DNA of 64,000 nt, from the NCBI GenBank assembly GCA_029990175.1, contig JARKIP010000005.1, forward strand, positions 50,271,001-50,335,000. Direction: 5' to 3'. Positions 10,045 to 21,286 of this stretch are shown here, one piece after another (within the stretch, counting starts at the first letter, position 1; each line of letters starts with the position of its first letter). This DNA comes from Petunia secreta (lineage: Eukaryota > Streptophyta > Magnoliopsida > Solanales > Solanaceae). A program made the translations under genes and the position numbers. The notes beneath the pieces are model-generated. The model was not told the origin of the DNA, did not search any database, and was given only the letters and a program-made list of their open reading frames with translations.

Positions 10045-12949
10045 TGACACGACCCGGAATCCGGTTAGGCCATGCGGGCACCCGACATCCTCCCCTATAC
10101 CCGTCGGGCGAACCCTTACCAATTAAATCAGGAAAATAAATATAACAATTCACAAATAAGGACAAAACTTAAAAGAAATCACAGACATACTGGTACCTCT
10201 AAGCTGTACAAAAGAAATTACAGCTGACTACCCAACATACTAGGTTTAGGGCTATCCAGACTAGACATCTAAGAGTACAAAAGAAGACAAATATCTCCTG
10301 AAGGGAGCAAAATGCAACTGAAATAACTACCAATAAATTGGTGGCCATCTGGAATAAAAGCTGGCTCACCCTGACAGCTGAAGTCGTCTTCGCTCCTTTA
10401 CAACGTGGCGAACTCAATCTTGGAGCGAACCTGCCGAAACGAAATAGATAGACAAGAAACAAACAACAGACAAGGGTGAGTCAAAAGGACTCAATAAGTG
10501 GGGCAGACTAGCCACCTCAAAGAATAGGATAGCTAGCCAGGGAGAAGAAACAGATAAACCAAATTCCTCTTATTTAAATTATAAAAAGGCAGAGCCAGAT
10601 AACAACCAGAACACGTATGAAACCATAAACACAACTAGGACGAGCCAGAAACATATCAACAAATAAGCAATGCACATATAAGCAGGACAGTAGTCGTGTA
10701 CCGTAAGTCTACACAATGGTATGAAATGAGATGAAATGAAATGAAATGAAATGTGATGCAAAGGGTCACATGTGCCAAATGAATGGAGCGGAATCCTCTT
10801 GCTCTGAGGGCGGAATCCTCCTACCCTCAATATGATGCAATGGAGCGGAATCCTCCTGCTCCGAGGGCTAGGAGGATATGATGCAATGGAGCGGAATCCT
10901 CCTGCTCCGAGGGCGGAATCCTCCTACCCTCAGTATGATGCAATGGAGCGGAATCCTCCTGCTCCGAGGGAGGAATCCTCCGACCCTCAATATGATGCAA
11001 TAGAGCGGAATCCTCCTGCTCCGAGGGTGGAATCCTCCTACCCTCAATATGATAAAATGTAATGCATATGAATGCAACACGATACAATAATAACACATCA
11101 CCAGCGCGGGAATGTCATCAAAAACCTGAAAGTATATTTCAACTTACAACCAGAGTACAATGCTCAGATCCTCAATGCAATACCAACAATAGGACATAAC
11201 ATGTAATATAAAATGTAAATCCAAAGCTAAGGCGTAATGAGTACGCCTACCGGCAGCTACACACGTAAGGAACACGTGGTAGAAAATCCACGAAGCCAGG
11301 TGCCTCCAAAGAAATGGTTATAAACACTTACCTCTTCCAAAAGTTAGTACGGCTAATCAATAACCGCTTTATCCTTTGGTTTCCTTGCCAAACGATCCCA
11401 CTCTATTCAATAAGCAAAAAAATATATATCAATTTAGGCTAAAGACTTTATTCCTCACATCTTAGGGCAATCCAGTTAGGAACCTGATACCCACACGACC
11501 GGACTGTGTGTCCAATGTCCAGCCTCTATGGGGGACTCCAAATCACACATAACATGACCACAATATAAGTATAAGCATGCATGAGGCGTAATACATGTGG
11601 CAACAATAGATATGGTCTCAAAGGAATGAGAAGAAAACTCATGATAGAATTATAGACACAACCTAGAACTCAGAATTTGTCCAACTCTTTGAATTTCCAT
11701 AAAATTTTCGGCAGAGTTTCCCCTGAAACTGGATGATCCGCAAAAACAGAACCAGTACTATACTACACACGGGAATGGATACCCGGATAAATTGATAATA
11801 TAGACATGTTAAATGGATAACAAGATGAGACGACTGGATGACATAACAAATCCGCTGATAGAATGTCTAGACAGCACCACTATCCTACTTTTCGACCTAA
11901 TGTTTAGAGTGTAGATTAAAGATATAGACTTCATAGTCTTCATGAAAGTTGTAGATATATGTCTTAGGATTCTGGGGATTCTTAAAGCATCTTAATATCA
12001 ATTTTGTACAAGGAGTTATGATCAATATACTAACGGTTGTTCAAAGATCAAAATGATTTTCCAGATTTTGAAACGTTTTGTCTTGCTGATTCGGACTTCT
12101 TTCACCTTGGATTTTAGTACCAAATTAAGTATATACAAGGTTATCTTGATACCATACAAGTTTCTCACAAGAAAAAATAAGTTTAGAACTAAGAAAAGCT
12201 TCAAAAGCTAAAAGATACACGCCTTGCCAAAAGAAAGGTTTAGTCTTACATACCTTTGATGCTTCTTGCTTCTAAACCTTGTTTCCCTTGAATTCAACAC
12301 CTTCTAAAGCTTAAACAAGCTATAATTCAGCATTTGAGTACTTTACTTAGCCATGAAGTAATTCTAAAACTCAAGCTATAGACGAAATTGAAGGTAGTAT
12401 AACGTTACCTTAATCGCGTAGAGCGTTTTGACGCAATCTGTCTTCAATATCGAGTTACGATTGGCGTCCTTCCTTCAAAATCATAAAAGTGGCTTAACCC
12501 TTCATTGAGCACTGTTTCTATCGTGTATTTTCTGGAAAATAACGAAAAGAAAGACATGTTTTCCTTTTATACTTGAAATATTTCAGTTTTAGTCCTCTTT
12601 TGCGTTTATATATCTTTTTCTGGCCTGACTTCTGATGCTCATATCTTCTTATCCAGATATTGTATGAACAAACCGTCAAAAGTTTTGGAAACTAGACTCC
12701 AAGACCTTCAATTTGGTATATGATATGTCCCCAAAACCTCATATAATACACGAAATTAATTGCTGAAAAGACTCCGTTACAAGGCAATTCTTTAGTCGGT
12801 TTTTCCGCAACTTAAATCCAATTTTTCCCAAACTTTATATTCAATATATAAACATCTTATATGGTAATATTATGACTTTAAACTCACTTAAATCATTCTT
12901 AACATATCATTAGAATGGTATACGTCACTTGGACATACGGCGTGTAACA
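10045..12949 (-). mobile_element. Tekay-like 3' LTR (core)
   Basis: On the minus strand this 2905-bp LTR runs from TGTTACACGCCG (12949) to GGGTCGTGTCA (10045). It is a direct repeat of 16497-19600. In a 155-bp sample beside the U5 end I counted about seven differences. Most of the roughly 200-bp length gap comes from fewer units in its 57-bp minisatellite. Confidence 0.9.
10783..11057. repeat. 57-bp minisatellite in LTR, five units
   Basis: Units begin ATGGAGCGGAATCCTCC at 10783, 10840, 10886, 10943 and 11000 (one unit shortened to 46 bp). Inside each unit GCGGAATCCTCCT occurs twice. The sister LTR has eight units. Because 57 is divisible by three, frames stay open on both strands here; these are not genes. 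Confidence 0.92.
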
Positions 12950-12968
12950 ATCTTCCCCCGTTAGGAAC
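12950..12968 (-). other. Polypurine tract PPT2 beside the core LTR
   Basis: On the minus strand GTTCCTAACGGGGGAAGAT directly precedes TGTTACACG. It follows TTTGAGGACGAATG, the usual end of the pol frame in this family. This is the plus-strand primer expected next to a 3' LTR. Confidence 0.75.
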
Positions 12969-12973
12969 ATTCG

Positions 12974-13393
12974 TCCTCAAATGTTAAATGAAGTACGTAG
13001 AAGCATTAAGCAACGATCTGTTACATACTTGTAGTTGTGAAGAGATGTGAAAGGTCAAATTATTTAAATTTCGGTATTTTAGCGGAAGCTAGCCGAACAA
13101 CCTCGAAATTCACTTTCGAAAAAGCACAAAAGTCACAAATAATCATACGAACCTAACGGCACTTTCGGATTTTGAACCGGAGCTCGTTCACCAAAACCGA
13201 GATCGAAATTTTATTTTTTTGTATTTATCGACAATAAAACTGAAACCGTCTTCCAATGCCTACCAAACGAGGTTTAATTTAGCTCAAATTTTACAGACAG
13301 GTCCTAATGGACATTACGAAGTTTTTTTTTTTTAAATTATCGGCACGCCAATCGGATTTCTAACTTCCGAAACGACTAACCGAGGTCGTTTCA
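12974..13393 (-). repeat. U3 module X, internal copy
   Basis: On the minus strand it starts TGAAACGACCTCGG and ends at TTTGAGGAC. It matches the left arm 9628-10042 in inverse orientation and the LTR start at 60334 in the same sense. It lies between two polypurine tracts, so it looks like the first 420 bp of one LTR type fused to the 3' end of another. Confidence 0.8.
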
Positions 13394-13430
13394 TTCTCCT
13401 CCACTTAAACTCTCGTTCGTCCTCAAATGA
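13394..13430 (-). other. Polypurine tract PPT1 and pol-end remnant
   Basis: On the minus strand CATTTGAGGACGAACGAG, then AAGTGGAGGAGAA, directly precede TGAAACGACC. This is the same pol-end/PPT/LTR-start arrangement as PPT2, about 440 bp farther inside. Confidence 0.6.
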
Positions 13431-14849
13431 GCCTAAGTTTAAAGAAAATTCCACACGGATAACAAAAGAACTTTTATGACCTTCATAAGCTATTCCATGG
13501 ATATTATCTCATGATTGCAGAATCAGAATTATAACACGAACACCGAACTGTTGGAATAAAACATATCTGGATAATATGATAACATCATTGCCCAGCTTAT
13601 TCGGACTAAGCTGACCCTTTCTCGATCATGAGAGAAGAGTTTTGTATTTTCGAAATGAAGATACACGCAACTCTTGATGGGCTAACATGATTACACCAAT
13701 GAATTACCTCGTCGATATACTTTTGATATAGAACAGGTCGATGAAACAATGAATTAGCTTACGCTTCAGCAACGCCTTAGAGATTTAATATTATGATTCG
13801 GCATCAATTGGACGAAAACTCCTCCACTTAGAGCATAAACTCATACAAATAATTTGAATAGAAATAGTCATTCTCGCACAACCTGCTGGATTAAGGAAGA
13901 CTTAGCTGAGTAGAGAACGCGGCTCAGACCTGAGCTACCAAATTACTCTCTCGAGTTGCCAAACAGCTGAAACTCTCGAGTTCACAACTCCATACATTTT
14001 CTATAAGCACCACCGCCTGATGGATCAAATCAAAGGTCAAATGACGCCTCTCATTATCCTTAGTAGCCTTGAAAAACAACCATGTGCTTACCCTGCTTCC
14101 TTGACATGCACTCTGGCTCAACGCAGGTAACATCACAAGAGGCTACTGACGGCCTAAGCTTACCAGTGCCGAACAAAGAAGAGATGGAAACAGACTGAGG
14201 GTAGAAATAATTAGAGCTATAGGAAGCTCTTCTTCTTATTTATTTGGCTACCAGAGCTAGACTATTTATGAGTCAGGCTAACCGAAGAATCGCAATTGAA
14301 GAAATAGACATTGAATGAGCTTTATGGAACAAAATCTATGTCAATTTAACATTCCTATAAAAATGAAACTCCGACAATTTACCAGAAAATCCTTTTATAC
14401 CGAGACAAACTTGTAGAATAATATGACTCTACTAGCGTCTCGAACCAAGAGGAGACACATAGATCGAGTAATTACTTACTAACCACTTTACACCGAAAGA
14501 AACAATGACACTTTCTGATGGTGACAAATAAGAATCCCATCATCCTACCGACAATGAGTTCCAAAGAGATGTAGACTAACTTGACATTATAACAGAATGA
14601 GGCATAACAAAATGCCAACCAAACAATACTGATACTCACTCACAAATCTCTCGCATTTAAACCAGATAAACTAGTAGGGTCATCATAAATGCCAGGAATA
14701 AATCATACAAGAAGCTTACCCCTCTATCGCAACAGATTCTTAATAGAAACGCCATCCCAGGAAACTATGGAAATATGATAAGACAATCATTTCCAAATCA
14801 ATCGGAAAATCAAAGCTTACACACATATCAGTGAGCTAGAAATACTTGG
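13431..14849 (-). other. Internal spacer without recognised domain
   Basis: This stretch lies where a full element would hold protease, RT and integrase. A 70-residue minus frame (13924-14136) is the longest. I see none of the DSG, FVD or YVDD-type motifs. It may be filler or heavily decayed sequence. Confidence 0.45.
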
Positions 14850-16320
14850 GTGTACTACATCGGATACCTCAGCATCCTGCCAGACTGGCAGTTCATTGAA
14901 CTGCCCCTGCAGCTGAGTTGAGCCACTACCCTGACAACCACTTTCTGAAGAACCACTGCCACCACACTCTCAACCTCTACTGGATGGTGGAATTTCTTTT
15001 GCTGATTGAGATCTAAATAAAATTCCCTGTGACGGCGCATGTGCCTGATGACGAGAGAAAGGACGACTGCCTACTTGCCGGACAAAGGAAGAACTCCACC
15101 CAAAAATGACAGGCTCACGACACTGATAACACCTTTCCAGTGAAAATGGAAGCTGGACAGATTGTTGATAGACTATAAAAGGAAAAACTGGGTCTATCTT
15201 AATAAACTACTAGCATATTTTAAGAATTATGCTCTACCAGCTGAGATAACCTGGCAAGTGACCTCCCAAAATAATTAGAACTCTTACCTGCAAACGAGGT
15301 ATGGTGCCCACCAGGGCCACGGGATTTCTCACTCTCTCGCTTTAACTCTTCCCGCTCTAACTTATGGTATGCCTAATATCTTTGAGCAATATCAACAACG
15401 ACATCAAATAAAGTCCCAACCTCGATTTTTCGAGCCATCTGGGATCTCAAGGAAGGAGAAAGGTCACCAATAAATCTTTGAATCTCTCAAAAGGCTCATG
15501 GACTAGTTCTAATGCATATTCCGCCATTCTATAAAATTCAATCTCATATTCTGAAACCAAAAGGCTAACCGACAGGCTACCCTGTCCAATCCACTCGAAC
15601 CGGCAACACTTTTCATCTCGTTCGCTACTCGAAAGGAACTTTTCCACGAATCTAGAAGAAAAATCGAACCAAGTTAGCTAATAAGAGAGAGAGGCCCACA
15701 AATTCAAGGTTGGACCCCTGAAACTGGAAAGAAGAACAATCAACACCATACCGCTCGATATAATCAAGAGCCTGAAGGATATGCTGACATCATTTTATTT
15801 ATAAAAAAAAACTTACACAGGGATTATCTGATGCATGGCTTGAGAATATCGGAAGGTTCAACTAGATAAAATAATACAGCATCTTCGGACACTCGGACCG
15901 AGCTATTACTTGGGCTAGCTAACCAACAAGAATAATTAGTGGCGTAACACATGTTGCCTCTGGAACGTAATTTACTGGGGCAACATCAGGAACTGGAACT
16001 GGAACAAGAACTCTCTAAATCCGAACATCTGCATATGTGGCAACATGACAAGCTGCCTAGCGAATAATAGGTTGTTGTGGTATCTGCGTTGCCAAGATTC
16101 TCGTAAAAGCATCGTAGAGAGCCAAGGGAACCACAAGGCCCTGCTCCCTTACCCATCGCGAGCCCGTACAACTGGGGCCTCCGTAACTAGGTCGTCAGCA
16201 CGATAAAAAAAAACTCTCGGGGCTTCGTTAGTGCTAGCCCCACGCTAGACTTCTTCGTCTTGAACTCATACTGTTTGCTGATTTGTCGCACGAGGGTTCA
16301 CAATTACCATGAAGGAATTA
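14850..16320 (-). pseudogene. Tekay-like gag remnant
   Basis: On the minus strand ATGGTAATTGTGAACCC near 16310 opens a gag that matches the plus-strand gag at 62526 (NPRATN). The capsid core is seen at 15447-15647 with SEYEIEFYRMAEYALELVHE, parallel to SVSEYEIEFSKMVGYALELV at 63091. A partial zinc knuckle (CYQCREP) lies near 15110-15140. Gag forms the particle that packages RNA. Several frameshifts and stops break it. Confidence 0.7.
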
Positions 16321-16481
16321 ACAAAAATACTTTTGCATCCTAGACCGACGCGCGATCAGAAAAGAAGGAAGTGAAACTTCCTAAATGCCATTATAGCCCC
16401 TCGTAGATAAGTACGGACGTCTACATACCCATCAGCGAGACTCTACTAGACGTTGTCTTAGTCTAGATAGACTCTAAATTA

Positions 16482-16496
16482 GGCTCTGATATGAAC
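16482..16496 (-). other. Tekay-like primer-binding site
   Basis: On the minus strand GTTCATATCAGAGCC follows the LTR end GGGTCGTGTCA. It is a mutated form of TTGGTATCAGAGCC, which is intact at 62343. The last four bases before the core, GTTC, also start the inverted X arm at 10044. Confidence 0.75.
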
Positions 16497-19400
16497 TGAC
16501 ACGACCCGGAATCCGGTTAGGCCGTGCGGGCGCCCGACATCCTCCCCTATACCCATCGGGCGAACCCTTACCAATTAAATCAGGAAAATAAATATAACAA
16601 TTCACAAATAAGGACAAGACTTAGAAGAAATCATAGACATACTGATACCTCTAAGCTGTACAAAAGAAATTACAGCTGACTACTCAACATACTAGGTTTA
16701 GGGCTATCTAGACTAGACATCTAAGAGTACAAAAGAAGACAAATACCTCCTGAAGGGAGCAAAATACAACTGAAATAACAACTAATAAACTGGTGGCCAT
16801 CATGAATAAAAGCTGGCTCACCCTGACAGCTGAAGTCGTCTTCGCTCCTTTATAACGTGGCGAACTCAATCTTGGAGCGAACCTGCCGAAACGAAATAGA
16901 TAGACAAGAAACAAACAACAGACAAGGGTGAGTCAAAAGGACTCAATAAGTGGGGCAGACTAGCCACCTCAAAGAATAGGATAGCTAGCCAGGGAGAATA
17001 AACAGATAAACCAAATTCCTCTTATTTAAATTATAAAAAGGCAGAGCCAGATAACAATTGGAAATACGTATGAAAGCATAAAAAATACTAGGGATACGAG
17101 CCAGAAATATATCAATAAATAAGCAATGCACATATAAGCAGGACAGTAGTCGTGTACCGTAAGTCTACACAATGGTATGAAATGAGATGAAATGAAATGA
17201 AATGTGATGCAAAGGGTCACATGTGCCAAATGAATGGAGCGGAATCCTCCTGCTCCGAGGGCGGAATCCTCCTACCCTCAATATGATACAATGGAGCGGA
17301 ATCCTCCTGCTCCGAGGGCGGAATCCTCCTACCCTCAATATGATGCAATGGAGCGGAATCCTCCTGCTCCGGGGGCGGAATCCTCCTACCCTCAATATGA
17401 TGCAATGGAGCGGAATCCTCCTGCTCCGAGGGCGGAATCCTCCTACCCTCAATATGATGCAATGGAGCGGAATCCTCCTGCTCCGAGGGCGGAATCCTCC
17501 TACCCTCAATATGATGCAATGGAGCGGAATCCTCCTGCTCCGAGGGCGGAATCCTCCTACCCTCAGTATGATGCAATGGAGCGGAATCCTCCTGCTCCGA
17601 GGGAGGAATCCTCCGACCCTCAATATGATGCAATAGAGCGGAATCCTCCTGCTCCGAGGGTGGAATCCTCCTACCCTCAATATGATGAAATGTAATGCAT
17701 ATGAATGCAACACGATGCAATAATAACACATCACCAGCGCGGGAATGTCATCAAAAACCTGAAAGTATATTTCAACTCACAACCAGAGTACAATGCTCAG
17801 ATCCTCAATGCAATACCAACAACAGGACATAACATGTAATATAAAATGTAAATCCATAGCTAAGGCGTAATGAGTACGCCTACCGGCAGCTACACACGTA
17901 AGGAACACGTGGTAGAAAATCCACGAGGCCAGGTGCCTCCAAAGAAATGGATATAAACACTTACCGTTTCCAAAAGTTAGTACGGCTAATAAATAACCAC
18001 TTTATCCTTTGGTTTCCTTGCCAAACGATCCCACTCTATTCAATAAGCAAAAAAAAATATCAATTTAGGCTAAAGACTTCATTTCTCACATCTTAGGGCA
18101 ATCCGGTTAGGAACCTGATACCCACGCGACCGGACTGTGTGTCCAATGTCCAGCCTCTATGGGGACTCCAAATGCCTCTATGAGGACTCCAAATCATTCA
18201 TAACATGATCACAATATAAGTATAAGCATGTATGAGGCATAATACATGTGGAAATAGATATGGACTCAAAGGAATGAGAAGAAAACTCAGGATAGAATTA
18301 TAGACACAACCTAGAACTCAGAATTTGTCCAACTCTTTGATTTTCCATAAAATTTTCGGCAGAATTTCCCCTGAAACTGGATTATCCGCAAAAACAAAAC
18401 CAACACTATACTACACGTGGGAATGGATCCCCGGATAAACTGATAATATAAACATGTTAAATGGATAATAAGATGAGACGACTGGATGACATAACAAATC
18501 TACTGAAAGAATGTCTTGACAGCACCACTGTCCTGCCTTTCGACCTAATTTTCAGAGTGTAGATTAAAGATATAGACTTCATGGTCTTCATAAAAGTTGT
18601 AGATATATGTCTTAGGATTATGGGGATTCTTAAAGCATCTTAATATCAATTTTGTAAAAGGAGTTATGATCAATATACTATCAGTTGTTCAAAGATCAAA
18701 ATGATTTTCTAGATTTTGAAACGTTTTGTCTTGCTGATTCGGACGTCTTTCACCTTAGATTTTAGTACCAAATTAAGTATATACAAGGTTATCTTGATAC
18801 CATACAAGTTTCTCACAAGAAAAAATAAGTTTAGAACTAAGAAAAGCTTCAAAAGCTAAAAGATACACGCCTTGCCAAAAGAAAGGTTTAGTCTTACATA
18901 CCTTTGATGCTTCTTGCTTCTAAACCTTGTTTCCCTTGAATTCAACACCTTCTAAAGCTTAAACAAGCTATAATTCAGCATTTGGGTACTTTACTTAGCC
19001 ATGAAGTAATTCTAAAACTCAAGCTATAGACGAAATTGAAGGTAGCATAACGTTACCTTAATCGCGTTGAGCGTTTTGACGCAATCTGTCTTCAATATCG
19101 AGTTACGATTGGCGTCCTTCCTTCAAAATCATAAAAGTGGCTTAACCCTTCATTGAGCACTGTTTCTATCGTGTATTTTCTGGAAAATAACGAAAAGAAA
19201 GACATGTTTTCCATTTATACTTGAAATATTTCAGTTTTAGTCCTCTTTTGCGTTTATGTCTCTTTTTCTGGCCTGACTTCTGATGCTCATATCTTCTTAT
19301 CCAGATATTGTATGAACAACCCGTCAAAAGTTTTGGAAACTATACTCCAAGACCTTCAATTTGGTATATGATATGTCCCCAAAAGACCTCATATTATACA

Positions 19401-19600
19401 CGAAATTAATTGCTGAAAAGACTCCGTTACAAGGCAATTCCTTAGTTGGTTTTTCCGCAACTTAAATCCAATTTTTCCCATACTTTATATTCAATATATA
19501 AACATATTATATGGTAATATTATGACTTTAAACTCACTCAAATCATTCTTAACATATCATTAGAATGGTATACGTCACTTTGGACATACGGGGTGTAACA
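16497..19600 (-). mobile_element. Tekay-like 5' LTR (core)
   Basis: A 3104-bp direct repeat of 10045-12949. On the minus strand it starts TGTTACACCCCGTATG at 19600, directly against the AAAGG duplication, and ends GGGTCGTGTCA at 16497. It lacks module X at its outer side, unlike the 3' copy. Confidence 0.9.
17234..17690. repeat. 57-bp minisatellite in LTR, eight units
   Basis: Units start at 17234, 17291, 17348, 17405, 17462, 17519, 17576 and 17633, an exact 57-bp step. They are nearly identical; the last two share the variants (GGGAGGAAT, ATAGAGCGG) of the last two units in the sister LTR. The array keeps frames of 137-189 codons open on both strands; these are repeat artefacts. Confidence 0.95.
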
Positions 19601-19605
19601 AAAGG
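19601..19605. repeat. Target site duplication AAAGG (right)
   Basis: Second copy of the duplication at 9623-9627; the Tat host text resumes right after it with CCAGGGTACTTTAGG. Confidence 0.75.
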
Positions 19606-20400
19606 CCAGGGTACTTTAGGATCCATCCACACCATCTTCGAGATACCTGGGATTAATAAAAAAAATAGGGTTAGAACCATTATGGTTTGTGAGGCTCGCC
19701 ACAAGATTACCAAAAAGCCCTGTGTTAATGCTATTGAATTCGACAATAAAGATATACAGCAGGTTCTTTACCCGCACCATGATACCCTGATCATCACCCT
19801 ACATGTGGATGATGCCTAGGTCAAGCATGTGTTGATAGATCCTGGCAGTGATGTGAATATTATCCACTGGGAAGATGTATGCCAGATGGAGGTGCAGTAC
19901 TAGATAATCCCCAGCCCATATATGATAACCAGTTTTAACAGCGCCAGCGAGAAGTCTGTGGAGGAAGTGCTCCTGCACTTCTACCTCTCCGAAGTGACGA
20001 AGGTAACGTCCTTCCAGGTAATGACATGTGATCTCATGTATAATATTATCTTGAGAAGACCATGGATTAACGAAGTACGCCCAGTGCCATCTATACTTCA
20101 TCAGGTCCTTAGTACCCTACTCCCTGGGGGTGAGAGAGGTTCGAGGAAAACATAAGCTATCCAGAAGTTGCTGTATGGCCGCCATGACATTCACCGTGAA
20201 GAAAGAGGTAAATAACCAGCAGAAGATGTTAGACAAGCTACTCGGCCCTGCCTGGTCACAAGCATACCGTTCGGGACCAAAGGGTGAAAAGGAACTGGAC
20301 CCCGAGACCCGGTCGTCACGCCCTGAGACTCAGATGATGAAGAGAAGACCGCTAAGGCCACTGTCTAAAACCTCGACCTTGTAATTTTCGACGGGAGGTT
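19606..20400 (+). pseudogene. Tat protease and post-protease region
   Basis: The frame from 19565 gives NRVRTIMVCEARHK and PHHDTLIITLHVDDA, a TAG stop, then VKHVLIDPGSDVNII. The last block is a retroviral-type aspartic protease active site (DPGS in place of the common DSGS/DPGS forms). From 19922 the block LMYNIILRRPWINEVRPVPS matches the conserved GRPWIH-AVPSTLHQ region of Tat elements. The enzyme would cut the Gag-Pol polyprotein. Stops and shifts (for example TAG at 19817) make it inactive. Confidence 0.75.
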
Positions 20401-20589
20401 CCCAGATAAGATTTTTATATGGTGGCCGAATTCTCAGCTGAAGCCAAGCAAGGATTCACTAACTTCCTATGAGCTCGTTCAGGTATGTTTGCTAGGACAC
20501 ACACGACATGCCTGGAATCTCAACTAGCATCATCACACACAATTTAAATGTTGACCCAAACTTTAAGCCGGTCAAGCAAAAGAAATGAC

Positions 20590-20921
20590 CGATCAACCGT
20601 TAAAGGGGGTTGGCAGTCCACAAAAAAGTTGAGAAACTGATAAACAACAGATCTATTCACGAGGTTCAATACCCTGATTGGTTGTCCAATATTGTGGTGG
20701 TCCCAAAGAAGAATGTAAACTGGATAATGTGCATCGACTTCACAGACCTGAATAAAGCATGCCCCAAGGACTCCTTCCCGGTGCCCAACATCAATCAACT
20801 CATCAATTCGATGGCGGGCCACGCAGTTCTCAGTTTCTTGGATACGTACTTAGGATACAATCAGATCCTGATGAACCCGGATGATCAAGAAAGAAACCTC
20901 TTTCATCACGGACATGGGGAC
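20590..20921 (+). pseudogene. Tat reverse transcriptase, first part
   Basis: The frame from 20610 reads SNIVVVPKKN, then CIDFTDLNKACPKDSFPVPN, then AVLSFLDTYLGYNQILMNPDDQE. These are RT palm blocks: the KACPKDSFPLP motif and the first catalytic aspartate region (FLD-x-x-SGYNQI, here LGYNQI). The frame enters a MITE at 20925, before the YIDD box, so the enzyme is physically split. Confidence 0.85.
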
Positions 20922-20924
20922 TTA

Positions 20925-21283
20925 GAGCCTATTTGGCCAAGCTTCTACGGAGCTAAAAGTGCTTATTTTTCTCCAAAAGTGCTTATTTTGAAAAATTTGG
21001 GTGTTTGGCGAAGCTTATAAGTGCTTTTGAGTGGCAGTAGAAGCTGTTTTTTTGTTGTGGGGAAGAAGCTGAAAAAAGTAGTTTTTTCATCAAAGTGTTG
21101 TTGAATAGAAGCACAAGTTGATTTTAATTTCTATCATTCCAAAAATATCCTTACCAAAAATACTTCTCAAATAAGTTGGCCAAACACAAACTGCTTTTCT
21201 CCAAAAGTACTTTTATGAAAAGCACTTTTGAAGAGAAGCACTTCTCAAATAAGTCATTTTCAGAAGCTTGGCCAAACAAGCTC
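20925..21283. mobile_element. Tourist-like MITE (PIF/Harbinger), copy 1
   Basis: Terminal inverted repeats GAGCCTATTTGGCCAAGCTT and AAGCTTGGCCAAACAAGCTC bound 359 bp. TTA lies on both sides (20922-20924, 21284-21286). A TTA target and short non-coding body are typical of Tourist elements moved by PIF/Harbinger transposase. The interior has subterminal copies of AAAAGTGCTTATTTTTCTCC and its inverse. It splits the Tat RT. Confidence 0.92.
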
Positions 21284-21286
21284 TTA

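Larger units (their letters stand above)
9628..19600 (-). mobile_element. Tekay-like non-autonomous LTR element with inverted end
   Basis: A 9.97-kb insertion in minus orientation, flanked by AAAGG. Order on the minus strand: LTR (19600-16497), primer site, gag remnant, spacer, PPT1, U3 module X (13393-12974), PPT2 (12968-12950), LTR (12949-10045), then a reverse-complement copy of X (10044-9628). No protease, RT or integrase is present, so it moved with enzymes from relatives. The FEDE-like codons (TTTGAGGACGAA) before a G-rich tract and TGTTACAC/TGAAACG starts are typical of Tekay/Del-type elements. The extra inverted X makes both integrated ends look like U3 starts. Confidence 0.8.

Noticed and set aside
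9628..13393. A separate DNA transposon with 415-bp inverted ends
   Set aside because: The ends TGAAACG/CGTTTCA are inverted, but no target duplication flanks 9628-13393. The right arm sits inside the retrotransposon interior, while AAAGG flanks 9628-19600.
17234..17690. CRISPR-like array
   Set aside because: Units are contiguous with no unique spacers, and the sequence is clearly eukaryotic LTR.
17223..17734. Long ORFs of 137-189 codons in the 57-bp array
   Set aside because: They exist in several frames on both strands because the unit is a multiple of three. They have no start context or domain.
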